In this document: positions 1-8,385 of the stretch, one piece after another | How positions within the stretch are numbered: the stretch's first letter is position 1 | Layout of the letters: every line of letters starts with the position of its first letter | NCBI GenBank assembly: GCA_944320595.1 | Contig: CALUIB010000011.1 | Location: 33,133-97,132 of the forward strand | Origin: an uncultured Muribaculaceae bacterium | GTDB lineage: Bacteria > Bacteroidota > Bacteroidia > Bacteroidales > Muribaculaceae | Direction of reading: 5' to 3' | Length of the DNA stretch: 64,000 bases | Translations under genes and position numbers: made by a program | Notes under the pieces: model-generated | The model's input: only the letters and a program-made list of their open reading frames with translations | Databases searched by the model: none | Told to the model about the DNA's origin: nothing

Positions 1-109
1 GGTAGTTCTCTTGTGCGAGCGTCACGCACTCTTCAATGGTCACTTGTGCCGACAGGCCGGTGCCCGTCGCCAGCAGCACAAGTGCCGTGATGAGATACTG
101 TTTCAGCAT
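1..109 (-). CDS. TolC-family outer membrane efflux protein, N-terminus only
   Basis: Only the first 36 codons lie in the window; the gene runs off the left edge. The reading starts with a signal peptide (MLKQYLITALVLLATGTGLSA) and continues QVTIEECVTLAQENY, which is how TolC-family outer membrane efflux proteins begin after signal cleavage. The start codon overlaps the stop of the upstream TetR gene in the arrangement ATGCTGA, so the two are probably translationally coupled. This implies a drug or metabolite efflux operon controlled by that TetR regulator, with membrane fusion and pump genes expected further left. The family call rests on a short stretch. Confidence 0.7.
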   Translation of the reverse strand, partial: MLKQYLITALVLLATGTGLSAQVTIEECVTLAQENY

Positions 110-744
110 GGCCGTTGTATTTTAAGTTTGTTCAATATGGTTTCCACATTTTCCTTCTTGCGCATGGCCAGGAATTCGTCGTAATTGCTGTAAGAGTCGC
201 CTATTGCGCTATATACTATGGGCGCGGCCATGAACGGGAATACGTTGAGCGACACTATGTCGATTAGCAACATTCGTGCATCAACTTTGCGGCAAAGGCC
301 GCGGGCGGCATATTCATCTATTTCTCGCTGCAAGCTGCCCAACAGGCTGTTTACTATGTGCAGGGCGTTGCGTTTCATAATCTCGATGTGATTTGGCCGT
401 GAGAGGACTTCGTTAACTATGAACCTGGGCAGGTCGCGGTTGGCCGCGATGAAATCGAAGTGCCGTTCCACCCCTTGGCGTATCCTTTCTTCCAATGGCA
501 GGTTGCCGTCGCCGATGGCACTGAGGATTATGTCGCCAAGCATATTTATCTTCCCTGCCACGATTTGCTCGAATAGCTTGTCCTTTGTGCGGAAGTAATA
601 GTGCAGCATGGCGTGTGTGACACCTGCCGCCTCGGCTATCGACACCGTCCTTGCCCCGGCATACCCTTTCTCGAAGAATTCCTTTTCGGCAGCCTGCAAA
701 ATCCTTGCTTCGGTGCTTTGTAAGTTGCTGTGTTCGTTGTTCAT
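103..744 (-). CDS. TetR/AcrR family transcriptional regulator
   Basis: A 213-residue protein with an N-terminal TetR DNA-binding domain at about residues 12-58: the helix-turn-helix VSIAEAAGVTHAMLHYYFRTKDKLF has the typical YYF-x-xK-x-xL ending. The remainder is an all-helical ligand-binding and dimer domain whose ligand cannot be read from sequence. It is the first gene of an operon with a TolC-like gene (overlapping stop and start), so it most likely represses its own efflux operon. A TAnnTTTG promoter element and two palindromes lie just upstream of its start, as expected for autoregulation. Confidence 0.9.
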   Translation of the reverse strand: MNNEHSNLQSTEARILQAAEKEFFEKGYAGARTVSIAEAAGVTHAMLHYYFRTKDKLFEQIVAGKINMLGDIILSAIGDGNLPLEERIRQGVERHFDFIAANRDLPRFIVNEVLSRPNHIEIMKRNALHIVNSLLGSLQREIDEYAARGLCRKVDARMLLIDIVSLNVFPFMAAPIVYSAIGDSYSNYDEFLAMRKKENVETILNKLKIQRPC

Positions 745-747
745 ATC

Positions 748-800
748 TTAAACTTATTGGTTTAACTATTTAGACTAACAATATTGTTAACACAAATATA
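748..800 (-). promoter_or_regulatory. Promoter and candidate TetR operators
   Basis: On the minus strand TATATTTG (800-793) matches the Bacteroidota -7 consensus TAnnTTTG and would start a transcript leading into the TetR gene. Downstream of it lie a perfect 14-bp palindrome TAACAATATTGTTA (776-789) and an inverted repeat TTAAAC-N6-GTTTAA (748-765). Both are placed where a TetR dimer would block transcription. That they are operators is inference. Confidence 0.5.
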
Positions 801-943
801 TTGACTTTTTTCTGCAACTTCAAAATTAATATCATGGGAATGTGACCCAGTTAAGGAAGATTAACTAATAGCCTGTTTAAAATTGTTTGCGGCCTACTGC
901 ATTGTAATCGGTGTTAATTGTGGGTATTCTCGAAACAGTTTTT

Positions 944-951
944 TAATTTTG
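944..951 (+). promoter_or_regulatory. Putative promoter of the chromate transporter pair
   Basis: TAATTTTG matches TAnnTTTG and lies 27 bases before the chosen start codon at 979. A TTG at 918-920 is the nearest -33 candidate, at a slightly long spacing of 23 bases. This supports 979 rather than 883 as the translation start. Confidence 0.5.
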
Positions 952-978
952 CAGTTTGAAAATATCATTAGGGATTAT

Positions 979-1563
979 ATGCGGAATATTTATTTGCGGC
1001 TGTTTTATACGTTCTTCAAGATAGGGGCGTTCACATTTGGTGGCGGCTGGGCCATGATTTCCTTGATACAGAAGGAGGTGGTTGACAAGCATCGATGGGT
1101 GACTAAGGAGGATTTTGTGGATATGCTTGCCGTGGCGCAGTCGCTGCCCGGCATTCTTGCCGTCAACTTTTCGGTGGCCATAGGCGACCGCCTGCGAGGT
1201 TTCAAGGGAAGCCTTGTGGCCGCGCTCGGCACCATATTGCCGTCGTTCATAATCATTCTTGCGATAGCCATATTTCTCACGCCCGACACCATAAAGAACA
1301 ACGAGACGCTCAATAGCATCTTCAAGGGGATACGCCCGGCTGTGGTGGCACTGATTATAGCACCGGTGCTGTCAACGGCCAAGACTGCCAAAATCAATGC
1401 CAAGACGGTAGTTATACCCATTGCGGTGGCGTTGCTTATCTTTTCGGGAATTCCATATATTTCAAATCCTATTGTCTATATCATTCTTGGCGGCTTGGGT
1501 GGGTATATATACTATACTTGGCGGCTCGGCAAGGATGCACAAGGAATAAAGAAAAAGAATTAA
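979..1563 (+). CDS. Chromate transporter, short-chain CHR subunit 1
   Basis: A 194-residue membrane protein of the CHR family. The N-terminus has the family motif FFKIGAFTFGGGWAM followed by a hydrophilic stretch and AVAQSLPGILAVNFSVAIG, then several hydrophobic segments. This is half the length of the classical two-domain ChrA. A second half-size CHR gene starts one base after its stop, so the two products probably pair to form the antiparallel unit. Function as chromate efflux is the family annotation; the physiological substrate is unknown. The start at 979 was preferred because the promoter element at 944-951 lies inside the longer reading frame. Confidence 0.85.
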   Translation: MRNIYLRLFYTFFKIGAFTFGGGWAMISLIQKEVVDKHRWVTKEDFVDMLAVAQSLPGILAVNFSVAIGDRLRGFKGSLVAALGTILPSFIIILAIAIFLTPDTIKNNETLNSIFKGIRPAVVALIIAPVLSTAKTAKINAKTVVIPIAVALLIFSGIPYISNPIVYIILGGLGGYIYYTWRLGKDAQGIKKKN

Positions 1564-1564
1564 G

Positions 1565-2110
1565 ATGAACATATATATAAAACTCATACTGACGTATTTG
1601 AAACTCGGCTTGTTCGGGTTCGGAGGCGGTTACGCCATGTTGTCGCTCATTCAGCAGGAGGTGGTGCAGCGGCACGGGTGGATTACGCTCTCGGAGTTTA
1701 CCGATATTGTGGCAATTTCGCAGATGACCCCCGGCCCCATAGGCATCAACAGCGCGACGTATATAGGCTACACCATCACCGGCGGCAATGTGCTTGGCGC
1801 GGCGGCGGCTACTGCGGCGGTGGTAATTCCGCCTTACATACTTATGCTTTATGCGAGCCACTTTGTGCGTCGCCATCAGGAAAGTCCCATTATCAAGGGC
1901 GTGTTCATGGGGCTGCGGCCAGTGGTAGTGGGGCTGATAGCCTCGGCGGCGTTGTTGTTGATGAACAAGGAGAACTTCGGCAGCGAGACTGTGGAGTGTG
2001 TGAAGAGCATACTGATATGCGTGGTGACATTCTTCTTCGCGCATTTCACCAAGGTTCATCCCATATTATTGATAATAGTAGCCGGCTTGGCCGGATATTT
2101 CATATTTTAA
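1565..2110 (+). CDS. Chromate transporter, short-chain CHR subunit 2
   Basis: A 181-residue partner of the preceding gene, with the paralogous motif YLKLGLFGFGGGYAM near the N-terminus and the second family signature ISQMTPGPIGINSATYIGY at about residues 49-67. Several hydrophobic helices follow and the protein ends in a hydrophobic tail (AGLAGYFIF). The stop of the first subunit and this start are separated by one base, and folC starts four bases downstream, so three genes form a tight operon. Short-chain CHR pairs are normally encoded together as here. Confidence 0.85.
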   Translation: MNIYIKLILTYLKLGLFGFGGGYAMLSLIQQEVVQRHGWITLSEFTDIVAISQMTPGPIGINSATYIGYTITGGNVLGAAAATAAVVIPPYILMLYASHFVRRHQESPIIKGVFMGLRPVVVGLIASAALLLMNKENFGSETVECVKSILICVVTFFFAHFTKVHPILLIIVAGLAGYFIF

Positions 2111-2114
2111 GCAA

Positions 2115-3425
2115 ATGGATTACAAGGAAGCTCTTGATTTTCTGTATAACAGCCTGCCCATGTTCCAGCGCATAGGTGGTGCTGCCTATAAGGCCGGGCT
2201 CGACACGAGCATTGCGCTTGCCGGGCTTTTCGGCAACCCTCACCAGGCTTACCGCTCGGTGCATGTGGCCGGGACTAATGGCAAGGGTTCGACGTCGCAC
2301 CTGCTTGCCTCGATGTTGCAGCTGGCTGGTTACCGTGTGGGGCTGTACACGTCGCCGCACTTGGTGGACTTCCGCGAGCGGATAAGGGTTAATGGCGAGA
2401 TGATTAGCCGTGAGGCTGTGGTGGAATTTGTAAGCAGGTACAAGGCGATGCAATACGGAGGGTCGCCGTCGTTCTTTGAATTGACCATGGTCATGGCTTT
2501 TGACTATTTCAAGGCGCAGCAGGTTGACATTGCCGTGATAGAGGTGGGCCTGGGCGGGCGGCTGGATAGCACCAACATCATATCGCCCATGCTGAGTGTG
2601 ATAACAAATATATCATTCGACCACACGCAATTCCTTGGGAACACGTTGCCGCAGATTGCCGCCGAGAAGGCTGGCATCATAAAGCCGCACACGCCGGTGG
2701 TGATAGGGGAGGATGCGCCGGAGATACACGGAGTGTTTGTCGATAAGGCTCGGGCGATGGAGGCTCCCATAATATTTGCCGAGGAGCAGCCGCAGGTGGC
2801 AGAGGCGCACCGCGAAGGCGACCGCTGGGTGTTTGGCACTCGCGGCTATGGAACCATAGTGGGCGAATTGTCGGGCGACTGTCAGGTGAAGAATGCCAAC
2901 ACTGTGCTTGTTGCCGTTGATGAGCTGCGCAAATTGGGGATTTCTATGCCCGATGAAGCCGTTAAGGGTGGATTTGCCCGGGTGTGCGAGTTGTCGGGGC
3001 TCATGGGGCGATGGATGGTGGTAGGCGACCATCCGCGCATGGTGTGCGACACCGGGCACAATACCGGCGGCTGGCAATACCTTGCCGAGCAGCTGCGCCA
3101 CGAGCATTACCACAGGTTGCACATAGTGATAGGTTTTGTCAACGACAAGGACATTACCCACCTGCTCGCGATGTTGCCGCGCGAGGCGGTATATTACTTC
3201 ACTCGCGCATCGGTGCCGCGCGCACTCGACAGCCACGTGCTTGCCGACATGGCTCATGCCGCAGGACTTTCGGGCGAGCCTTACCCGACGGTGAGTGAGG
3301 CTTGCGATGCGGCCCGCCGTGCCGCCTCGCCCGACGACATGATTTTCATAGGCGGCAGCACATTTGTGGTGGCCGATTTCTTGGAAACGAGGATAGAGGA
3401 CCGAAAGGCAAATGTAAAAGTTTAA
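2115..3425 (+). CDS. folC: Folylpolyglutamate/dihydrofolate synthase
   Basis: A 436-residue Mur-ligase-family enzyme that adds glutamate to dihydropteroate or reduced folates using ATP in the cytosol. The P-loop HVAGTNGKGSTSHLL is at about residues 49-63, followed by the family stretch YTSPHLVDFRERIRVNG; AVIEVGLGGRLDSTN and SFDHTQFLGNTLPQIAAEKAGI are further FolC signatures, and a C-terminal Mur-ligase domain follows. Length is normal. It sits four bases after the chromate transporter pair. A strong hairpin downstream (3505-3580) probably ends the transcript. Confidence 0.95.
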   Translation: MDYKEALDFLYNSLPMFQRIGGAAYKAGLDTSIALAGLFGNPHQAYRSVHVAGTNGKGSTSHLLASMLQLAGYRVGLYTSPHLVDFRERIRVNGEMISREAVVEFVSRYKAMQYGGSPSFFELTMVMAFDYFKAQQVDIAVIEVGLGGRLDSTNIISPMLSVITNISFDHTQFLGNTLPQIAAEKAGIIKPHTPVVIGEDAPEIHGVFVDKARAMEAPIIFAEEQPQVAEAHREGDRWVFGTRGYGTIVGELSGDCQVKNANTVLVAVDELRKLGISMPDEAVKGGFARVCELSGLMGRWMVVGDHPRMVCDTGHNTGGWQYLAEQLRHEHYHRLHIVIGFVNDKDITHLLAMLPREAVYYFTRASVPRALDSHVLADMAHAAGLSGEPYPTVSEACDAARRAASPDDMIFIGGSTFVVADFLETRIEDRKANVKV

Positions 3426-3504
3426 TGGTTTCTTGGAAATGCTGTGAGCGTGAATGCTATTGAATTTACGCCAATTGCGGCCACACCTATCTGTCATATA
3501 TAAA

Positions 3505-3580
3505 AAGGATGTGCCGAAACAGGTAAAGCATAAAGAATGCCGCCAGTGGCGCATTGCTTATTCTATTTCGGCACATCCTT
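3505..3580. terminator. Bidirectional hairpin terminator between folC and ridA
   Basis: Perfect 15-bp inverted arms lie at 3505-3519 and 3566-3580, with an inner stem (CGCC-agt-GGCG plus flanking pairs) at about 3538-3556. The genes on either side converge. In the minus direction the hairpin is followed by TTTTTATA, a good U-tract for ending the brkB-ridA transcript. The motif GGATGTGCCGAAATA in the arm recurs at 63393, so it may derive from a dispersed repeat. Confidence 0.75.
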
Positions 3581-3618
3581 GATGGGTTTTATGCCTTCCT
3601 TCTACAAAAAAATGCTTG

Positions 3619-3993
3619 TCACAGGGCGGCAATGACTTCTATTTCCACGAGTGCCTGCTTGGGCAGTTCTTTTATCGAGAATGCCGAGCGGGCAGGGTAT
3701 GGCTCGCCAAATTCGGCGGCATATACTTCGTTCATGGCGTTGAAGAAGTGCATTTCGCCAAGGTAAACGGTGGTTTTTACCACATTGTCGAGCGTTGCAC
3801 CCACCGAGGCAAGCACGGTCTTGATGTTGGCGATGGCTTGGCGCGTTTGTGCCGTGATGTCGCCCTCCACTTTGCCGGTTGCTGGGTCTATGCCTATTTG
3901 CCCCGACAAAAATACGAGGTTTCCCACTTTCACTGCATGGCTGTATGGGCCGATGGCCGCAGGTGCCCCCTGGGCTGTAATAGCTTCTTTCAT
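3619..3993 (-). CDS. ridA: RidA family enamine/imine deaminase
   Basis: A 124-residue protein of normal length for the RidA (YjgF/YER057c) family, which forms trimers in the cytosol and hydrolyses reactive enamine/imine intermediates from PLP enzymes. Visible signatures include GPYSHAVKVGNLVFLSGQIGIDPATG at the N-terminus, and near the C-terminus PARSAFSIKELPKQALVEIEVIA with the arginine (PARS) that binds the substrate carboxylate. The start codon overlaps the stop of the upstream membrane protein gene (ATGA), so it is the second gene of that operon. Confidence 0.93.
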   Translation of the reverse strand: MKEAITAQGAPAAIGPYSHAVKVGNLVFLSGQIGIDPATGKVEGDITAQTRQAIANIKTVLASVGATLDNVVKTTVYLGEMHFFNAMNEVYAAEFGEPYPARSAFSIKELPKQALVEIEVIAAL

Positions 3994-5339
3994 ATCTCTT
4001 TTTCGTTAAAGTTTAAAGGTAAATTCTTTATAAGTATGTCATCGACTTGGGTTTCATAGCTTTTGTGGATGATGCGCAGTGTGGGCTCGAATTTTATTTG
4101 CAGTGCCGGAATAAATCCCGACTTGCCCGAGTTGCGCAGACGCTCCTTGGCCGACCGTAATGTGAGGTGTTCCAGGTCGAAAGCCGGCTGGTAGGCCGTT
4201 TCGCGGTCGTCTTTCCCCACCACGCCCGACAGCAGTTTCACGTCCACAAGGTGGTCGATGACTGCGCCCACCAGTCGTATGGGGATATTGTATTTTTCGG
4301 TGATGTCGCGCTTGGTGTATGGAGCTTTCTGCTGGCTGAATCGCTTTGCCACGATAGTCAGCACCACGATGGTTACGTCGGTCATGTAGCGTTGCGAGAT
4401 TTCATTGATGTTGTCGCGGAAGTTGAAGCGGAAGATGTTTTGCGACGAGTAGGTGAGCACCACCCCCGACAGGCACACAAGCCACGACATATATATCCAT
4501 ATCAGCAATATGGGCAGGAAGGCGAAACTGCCGTAAATGGCATTGTACTTCGACACGTATATCTGCCCGCTTACCATCAGCCACTGTATCAGCTGGAATA
4601 TGATTGCGCACAGGAAACCCGATACGAGGGCGTATTTCACCTTCACCTTGGTATAGGGGATTAGCACGAAGGTGAGCGTGAACGACATCCATGTGAGTAG
4701 CGTGGGGGCAATGTCGAGCGCCATTTCCACTATGGGCGACAAGAACGTGTCGGACGACATGGCCAGGACAAAGAGCTTGATGCCGTTGGTGCAAATGATT
4801 AGTATGGGTATGATGAAGAATATGGCGATATAGTCGGTGACCTTGCGGTAGAAGTTGCGCCTCTTGTTGATGCCCCAGATGTGGTTGAAGGCGTTTTCCA
4901 CATTTGACAGCAGGCTTATCAAGGTCCACAGCAGGAATAGTATGCCCACTCCCACGAAAATCCCTTCGGACGACTGTGCAAGATATGAATCGACGAATGT
5001 TATCACGTTGCTCAGCTGTTCGCGCTGCATGGGGATAAACTTGAATATTTCAGATTCCACTATGTTCTGGAACCCGAAACCGCGGCCTATGGCGAATATC
5101 ATGGCAAGAGTGGGCACCAGGGCGAGCATGGTGTTGAAGGTGAGTGCCGCGGCCTTTTGCTGCATATTGGTGTCGAGTATCGACCGCACCGACAGGTTTA
5201 TGGTTTTGGCCAAGTCGATGCGCCAATTGCTACGCGTGTCGTTCCACACGCCACCGGCCCAGTACCACCACAGGCGTATTCCATACCGGCGCAGTTTCCT
5301 CACCCATGGCGGGCTATGTCGTCGTTTCACAGTATTCAT
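3990..5339 (-). CDS. YihY/BrkB family inner membrane protein
   Basis: A 449-residue membrane protein. The core has the YihY/BrkB layout: KAAALTFNTMLALVPTLAMIFAIGRGFGF, followed by about six hydrophobic segments and the SFAFLPILLIWIYMSWLVCLSGVVL block. A soluble C-terminal region of about 130 residues (TKRDITEKYNIPIRLVGAVIDHLVDVKLL) reads like a winged helix, common in Bacteroidota members. The family was once called ribonuclease BN, now considered wrong, and its function is uncertain. The start at 5339 was chosen over an upstream in-frame Met at 5366 because the latter lies inside the RNase P RNA. Its stop overlaps ridA. Confidence 0.85.
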   Translation of the reverse strand: MNTVKRRHSPPWVRKLRRYGIRLWWYWAGGVWNDTRSNWRIDLAKTINLSVRSILDTNMQQKAAALTFNTMLALVPTLAMIFAIGRGFGFQNIVESEIFKFIPMQREQLSNVITFVDSYLAQSSEGIFVGVGILFLLWTLISLLSNVENAFNHIWGINKRRNFYRKVTDYIAIFFIIPILIICTNGIKLFVLAMSSDTFLSPIVEMALDIAPTLLTWMSFTLTFVLIPYTKVKVKYALVSGFLCAIIFQLIQWLMVSGQIYVSKYNAIYGSFAFLPILLIWIYMSWLVCLSGVVLTYSSQNIFRFNFRDNINEISQRYMTDVTIVVLTIVAKRFSQQKAPYTKRDITEKYNIPIRLVGAVIDHLVDVKLLSGVVGKDDRETAYQPAFDLEHLTLRSAKERLRNSGKSGFIPALQIKFEPTLRIIHKSYETQVDDILIKNLPLNFNEKEI

Positions 5340-5356
5340 GCCATAAAAATAAAAAA

Positions 5357-5745
5357 GAGGCAGCATGGTTGTAAGCCGGGTTATGTGGTGCCGCGCAAGT
5401 GTGCGTCACTGCCTGTCATTTATCTGAGCCCGACGTTGCCGCCGAGCTTTAGCAGCCTACCCCTCGGCAATGGACGAGCAGCCCTTGGATGCCGATATAC
5501 TTGGCCTTGCAACTCATAAGATGTGCGGCGCGCAATGTCGCCATCGCGCCCGGTGGGCTCTTACCCCGCCTTTTCACCCTTGCCCCGCGCGTCCTGCGCA
5601 AGGACGCGCGGGGCGGTTGTTTTCTGTCACATTGTCTCTACCCTCGCAAGCAGCTTCCCGTTAGGAAATATGATGCTCTGTGTTGCCCGGACTTTCCTCA
5701 CGCCGGTTTTTTACGTCGGCGAGCGACAGGCCGCCATACTGCCTC
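5357..5745 (-). ncRNA. rnpB: RNase P RNA (M1 RNA), bacterial type A
   Basis: Read on the minus strand, this carries the universal RNase P RNA landmarks: GAGGAAAGTCCGGGC near the 5' end, AACGGGAA, GAGGGTAGAGACAATGTGACAGAAA, the GGTAAGAGCCCACCG block, and TGACAGGCAGTGACGCACA before AACCCGGCTTACA at the 3' end. The outer helix P1 is visible as GAGGCAGTATG at the 5' end pairing with CATGCTGCCTC at the 3' end. A variable arm (5585-5614) is a perfect GC-rich 12-bp hairpin. A TAACTTTG promoter lies nine bases upstream of the 5' end, and a T-rich tract follows the 3' end. This RNA cleaves the 5' leaders of pre-tRNAs. Confidence 0.95.
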
Positions 5746-5753
5746 GTGTAGCA

Positions 5754-5761
5754 CAAAGTTA
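5754..5761 (-). promoter_or_regulatory. rnpB promoter -7 element
   Basis: On the minus strand TAACTTTG matches TAnnTTTG and ends nine bases before the inferred 5' end of RNase P RNA, the normal distance to the start of transcription. No good -33 TTTG is visible; that region is instead occupied by a hairpin at 5762-5793. Confidence 0.65.
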
Positions 5762-5793
5762 GCACTTTTTGCCGAATTACCGAGAAAAAGTGC
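5762..5793. other. Inverted repeat at the rnpB promoter; rest of the gap is empty
   Basis: Perfect 9-bp arms GCACTTTTT (5762-5770) and AAAAAGTGC (5785-5793) lie directly upstream of the rnpB -7 element; read on the plus strand the second arm is followed by GTTTTTT, so it could also act as a terminator. In the remaining gap, 5794-6173, I see no gene, only AT-rich sequence and the expected upstream region of the DUF6377 gene. Confidence 0.45.
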
Positions 5794-6173
5794 GTTTTTT
5801 GGCAAATAGTGGCTTTTACTTGCTGCCGTTCGCATAGAACAGCACGCGAAATGTACTTCTTGCCATGCTCGTCTTTTTTTTGATGCAAACTATAAATCAA
5901 CGGGTTAAACCTTGACAGGCAAACCTACGCAGAACGGCGCAAATAAAACGGAGACTGTTAAATCTGTACTTTCATCGGGTAACGAATAGGCAACCATTCT
6001 GCCGCTTCAATCCGCTTAGAAACAGTTTTCAGCCATTTCCCCAATTTCCGTGATTTTCCCCTAACTACTTAATTCATAGATTATATTGCGTTAATCTGCT
6101 GAATTTCGGAGGTTTTTCCATAGATTTTCCGTAAGTTTGTCAAATTAAACAAACCCTATTATACTTTTACCTG

Positions 6174-7751
6174 ATGAAATCAGCCATCATACTGACAATC
6201 TTATTGTGCCTTTTCGCACCCACGCAAGCAAAGGACATAACCGCCACGCTCAACCAACTTGACAGGGAACTGAAAATCAAAGACGCATACGACAGTCGCA
6301 AGCAGTCGCGCATCGACTCGCTATGTTCGCGTCTTGCACATTTTAGCGGAAACCACACCGCCCTGTGCCATGAATATTGCAAAATAGCCCGGGAATATGA
6401 AACTTTCATTTCCGACTCGGCTCTGGCCTATTACGACCGCGCCCTCACGCTTGCCATGAAAATCGGCGACCACGAGCTGGCCACACAGGCAAGGCTTGGC
6501 CGTGTGAAGGTGATGGGCATCATGGGATTCTTCCATGAGGCAATAACCGAACTCGACACGCTCGAAAGCAAAGGAATACCCGATGAGCTCAAAGAGGAGT
6601 GGCTCGACTGTGGCCGTCAGCTCTATTCTTACATGGAGGGCTACACCATGCAAGGAAATAGCCGAAACATGAACCAATATATAGAAACTTACGTGGCAAG
6701 GCAGCGGTATTACCGCACCGAACAGCTAAAGTTGCTGCCAAAGGACTCGCCACGACATAAGCTGTTCCTTGCCGAACAATATTACATAGACGGCAACAAC
6801 AAGCGGGCAAAGAAATTGCTGCATGAAATTCTTGACAACGGTGCGCCCAACAACAACATCTATGCCCGTGCTGCCGCCAATATGGCTATAATACGAGAGG
6901 AGGAGGACAATGACGACGATGCAGCCCGATACTTCGCAATGTCGGCCATAGCCGACGTAAGGACCGCCGTAAAAGAAACCACTTCGCTGCAAAAGCTCGC
7001 ATTGCACTTGTATGAATCGGGCGACATCGACCATGCTTACGCCTATATCTCGGCATCGCTCGCCGATGCCGTGTTTTGTAACGCGCGCCTGCGCACTTCG
7101 GAAATATCGAGCATCACCCCTCTCATCGACAATGCCTACAAGGTGCAGCTAAGGAAAAAGCACAAGCTGTTGATGTTTGCCACCCTCATTTCCACGCTGC
7201 TTGCCATAGCATTTGTGGGTGCCTGTTTCTTCCTGCTCAAGCAGATGCGAAAGCTGAATGCCACAAGGCAACAATTGAAACAAGCCAACAGCATAAAGGA
7301 CGAATACATAGGGCACTTCCTTGACTTGTGTTCAATCTACATGGACCGCTTAGACAACTTTTGCAAGACTGTCACGCGAAAAATAACAGCCGGCCAGGTG
7401 GAAGACCTCGTGAAAATGGCCAAGTCATCGAAGTTCGCCGAGGAGCAGCACAAGCAGTTTTATGAAAACTTCGACGGGGCGTTCCTGCACATTTACCCCA
7501 CGTTTATCGATGATTTCAACAAGCTGTTGCAGCCTGGCGAACAAATAGTGGTGAAAGACCCCGGCAAGCTCACCACCGAGTTGCGCATATTCGCTTTCCT
7601 GCGGATGGGGGTTGACGATGCCAACAAGATTGCAGGTTTCCTGCACTATTCTGTCAACACCATCTATGCTTACCGAAACAGGGTGAAAAATAAGGCTATC
7701 GACCGCGAACATTTCGAGGAAAATATAATGAAAATAGGAACTGTTGTGTAA
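6174..7751 (+). CDS. DUF6377 transmembrane transcriptional regulator
   Basis: A 525-residue protein with the layout of Bacteroidota DUF6377 proteins. A signal peptide (MKSAIILTILLCLFAPTQA) is followed by a periplasmic helical-repeat region, probably TPR-like, from about residue 50 to 310. A transmembrane segment lies at about 327-350 (LMFATLISTLLAIAFVGACFFLL), then a cytosolic coiled segment and a C-terminal LuxR-like helix-turn-helix (TTELRIFAFLRMGVDDANKIAGFLHYSVNTIYAYRNRVKNKA). The family is thought to sense a periplasmic signal and regulate genes directly; targets and ligand are unknown. It is not in an operon: a large gap follows. Confidence 0.8.
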   Translation: MKSAIILTILLCLFAPTQAKDITATLNQLDRELKIKDAYDSRKQSRIDSLCSRLAHFSGNHTALCHEYCKIAREYETFISDSALAYYDRALTLAMKIGDHELATQARLGRVKVMGIMGFFHEAITELDTLESKGIPDELKEEWLDCGRQLYSYMEGYTMQGNSRNMNQYIETYVARQRYYRTEQLKLLPKDSPRHKLFLAEQYYIDGNNKRAKKLLHEILDNGAPNNNIYARAAANMAIIREEEDNDDDAARYFAMSAIADVRTAVKETTSLQKLALHLYESGDIDHAYAYISASLADAVFCNARLRTSEISSITPLIDNAYKVQLRKKHKLLMFATLISTLLAIAFVGACFFLLKQMRKLNATRQQLKQANSIKDEYIGHFLDLCSIYMDRLDNFCKTVTRKITAGQVEDLVKMAKSSKFAEEQHKQFYENFDGAFLHIYPTFIDDFNKLLQPGEQIVVKDPGKLTTELRIFAFLRMGVDDANKIAGFLHYSVNTIYAYRNRVKNKAIDREHFEENIMKIGTVV

Positions 7752-7881
7752 TATTTATATTTATATTTTGCTATATCAATTGAATGGCTAAAATGTTGAG
7801 TATCAATATAAATTCTTTATATTTAACTAAAAACTATTTATATTTTCGTCATATAAAGTTCTATCCGATAACAAAAGGTTG

Positions 7882-7889
7882 TACATTTG
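7882..7889 (+). promoter_or_regulatory. Putative promoter in the gap before manC
   Basis: TACATTTG matches TAnnTTTG; a poor -33 match (TTC, 7859-7861) lies 20 bases upstream. It would start a transcript at about 7896, either a small RNA ending at the terminator at 8206-8247 or a long manC leader. Confidence 0.4.
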
Positions 7890-7895
7890 CAACAG

Positions 7896-8247
7896 CAAAG
7901 CAGAAATAATCGGATTAAGCTCAATTCGGCTAAATGGTTTAACCTGCTTTTGCCATCGGATTCCTAACCGAATTCACCATTATTTGGGTAAAAGTTCCTC
8001 CTTCTATTAGAAGAGAGTATTTAGGGTTTATGTAAAAAGTGTGTATGCCGTGATACAGTTGAGAACGGTTCACGGCATACCACAAAAAAGACAGACAATT
8101 TAGCATTTTGTTTCTCACTTAAATGGTTTTAAGGTAAAAGGTTTGTTATTAAGGTTGTTTAGGAAATGGTAAAATTATTCCAGCCGGCGTTAAGCACGGC
8201 AAAGGAAAAAAGGAAAAGCACCTCGCGAGAAGTGCTTTTCCTTTTTT
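7896..8247 (+). ncRNA. Candidate small RNA or attenuated leader upstream of manC
   Basis: The gap 7752-8385 holds no convincing gene. A TACATTTG promoter element precedes this stretch, an 11-bp perfect hairpin lies at 8043-8053/8070-8080, and a 16-bp perfect hairpin with a T-run ends it. The only open frames are short and lack codon character. This could be an independent non-coding RNA of about 350 bases or a manC leader with an attenuator. Evidence is positional only. Confidence 0.35.
8206..8247 (+). terminator. Strong intrinsic terminator
   Basis: Arms AAAAAAGGAAAAGCAC (8206-8221) and GTGCTTTTCCTTTTTT (8232-8247) pair perfectly over 16 bp with a 10-base loop; the second arm itself ends in a run of six Ts. 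It sits 138 bases upstream of manC in the same direction, so it either ends a separate transcript or attenuates manC. Confidence 0.75.
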
Positions 8248-8385
8248 ACCAAAAGCCGTTAGATTCACGGCATGGCGTTTTATTAATTTTCACACGTGGC
8301 AATATAATAATTAACACTAATAATTGCCGAGCATCGGCAATATTTACTAATTTAGCGAAATCAAACCGTAAAACACATTCACATC

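Noticed and set aside
5661..5900. Small open frame overlapping the RNase P RNA.
   Set aside because: It runs through conserved rnpB sequence and the rnpB promoter, so it is a chance frame.
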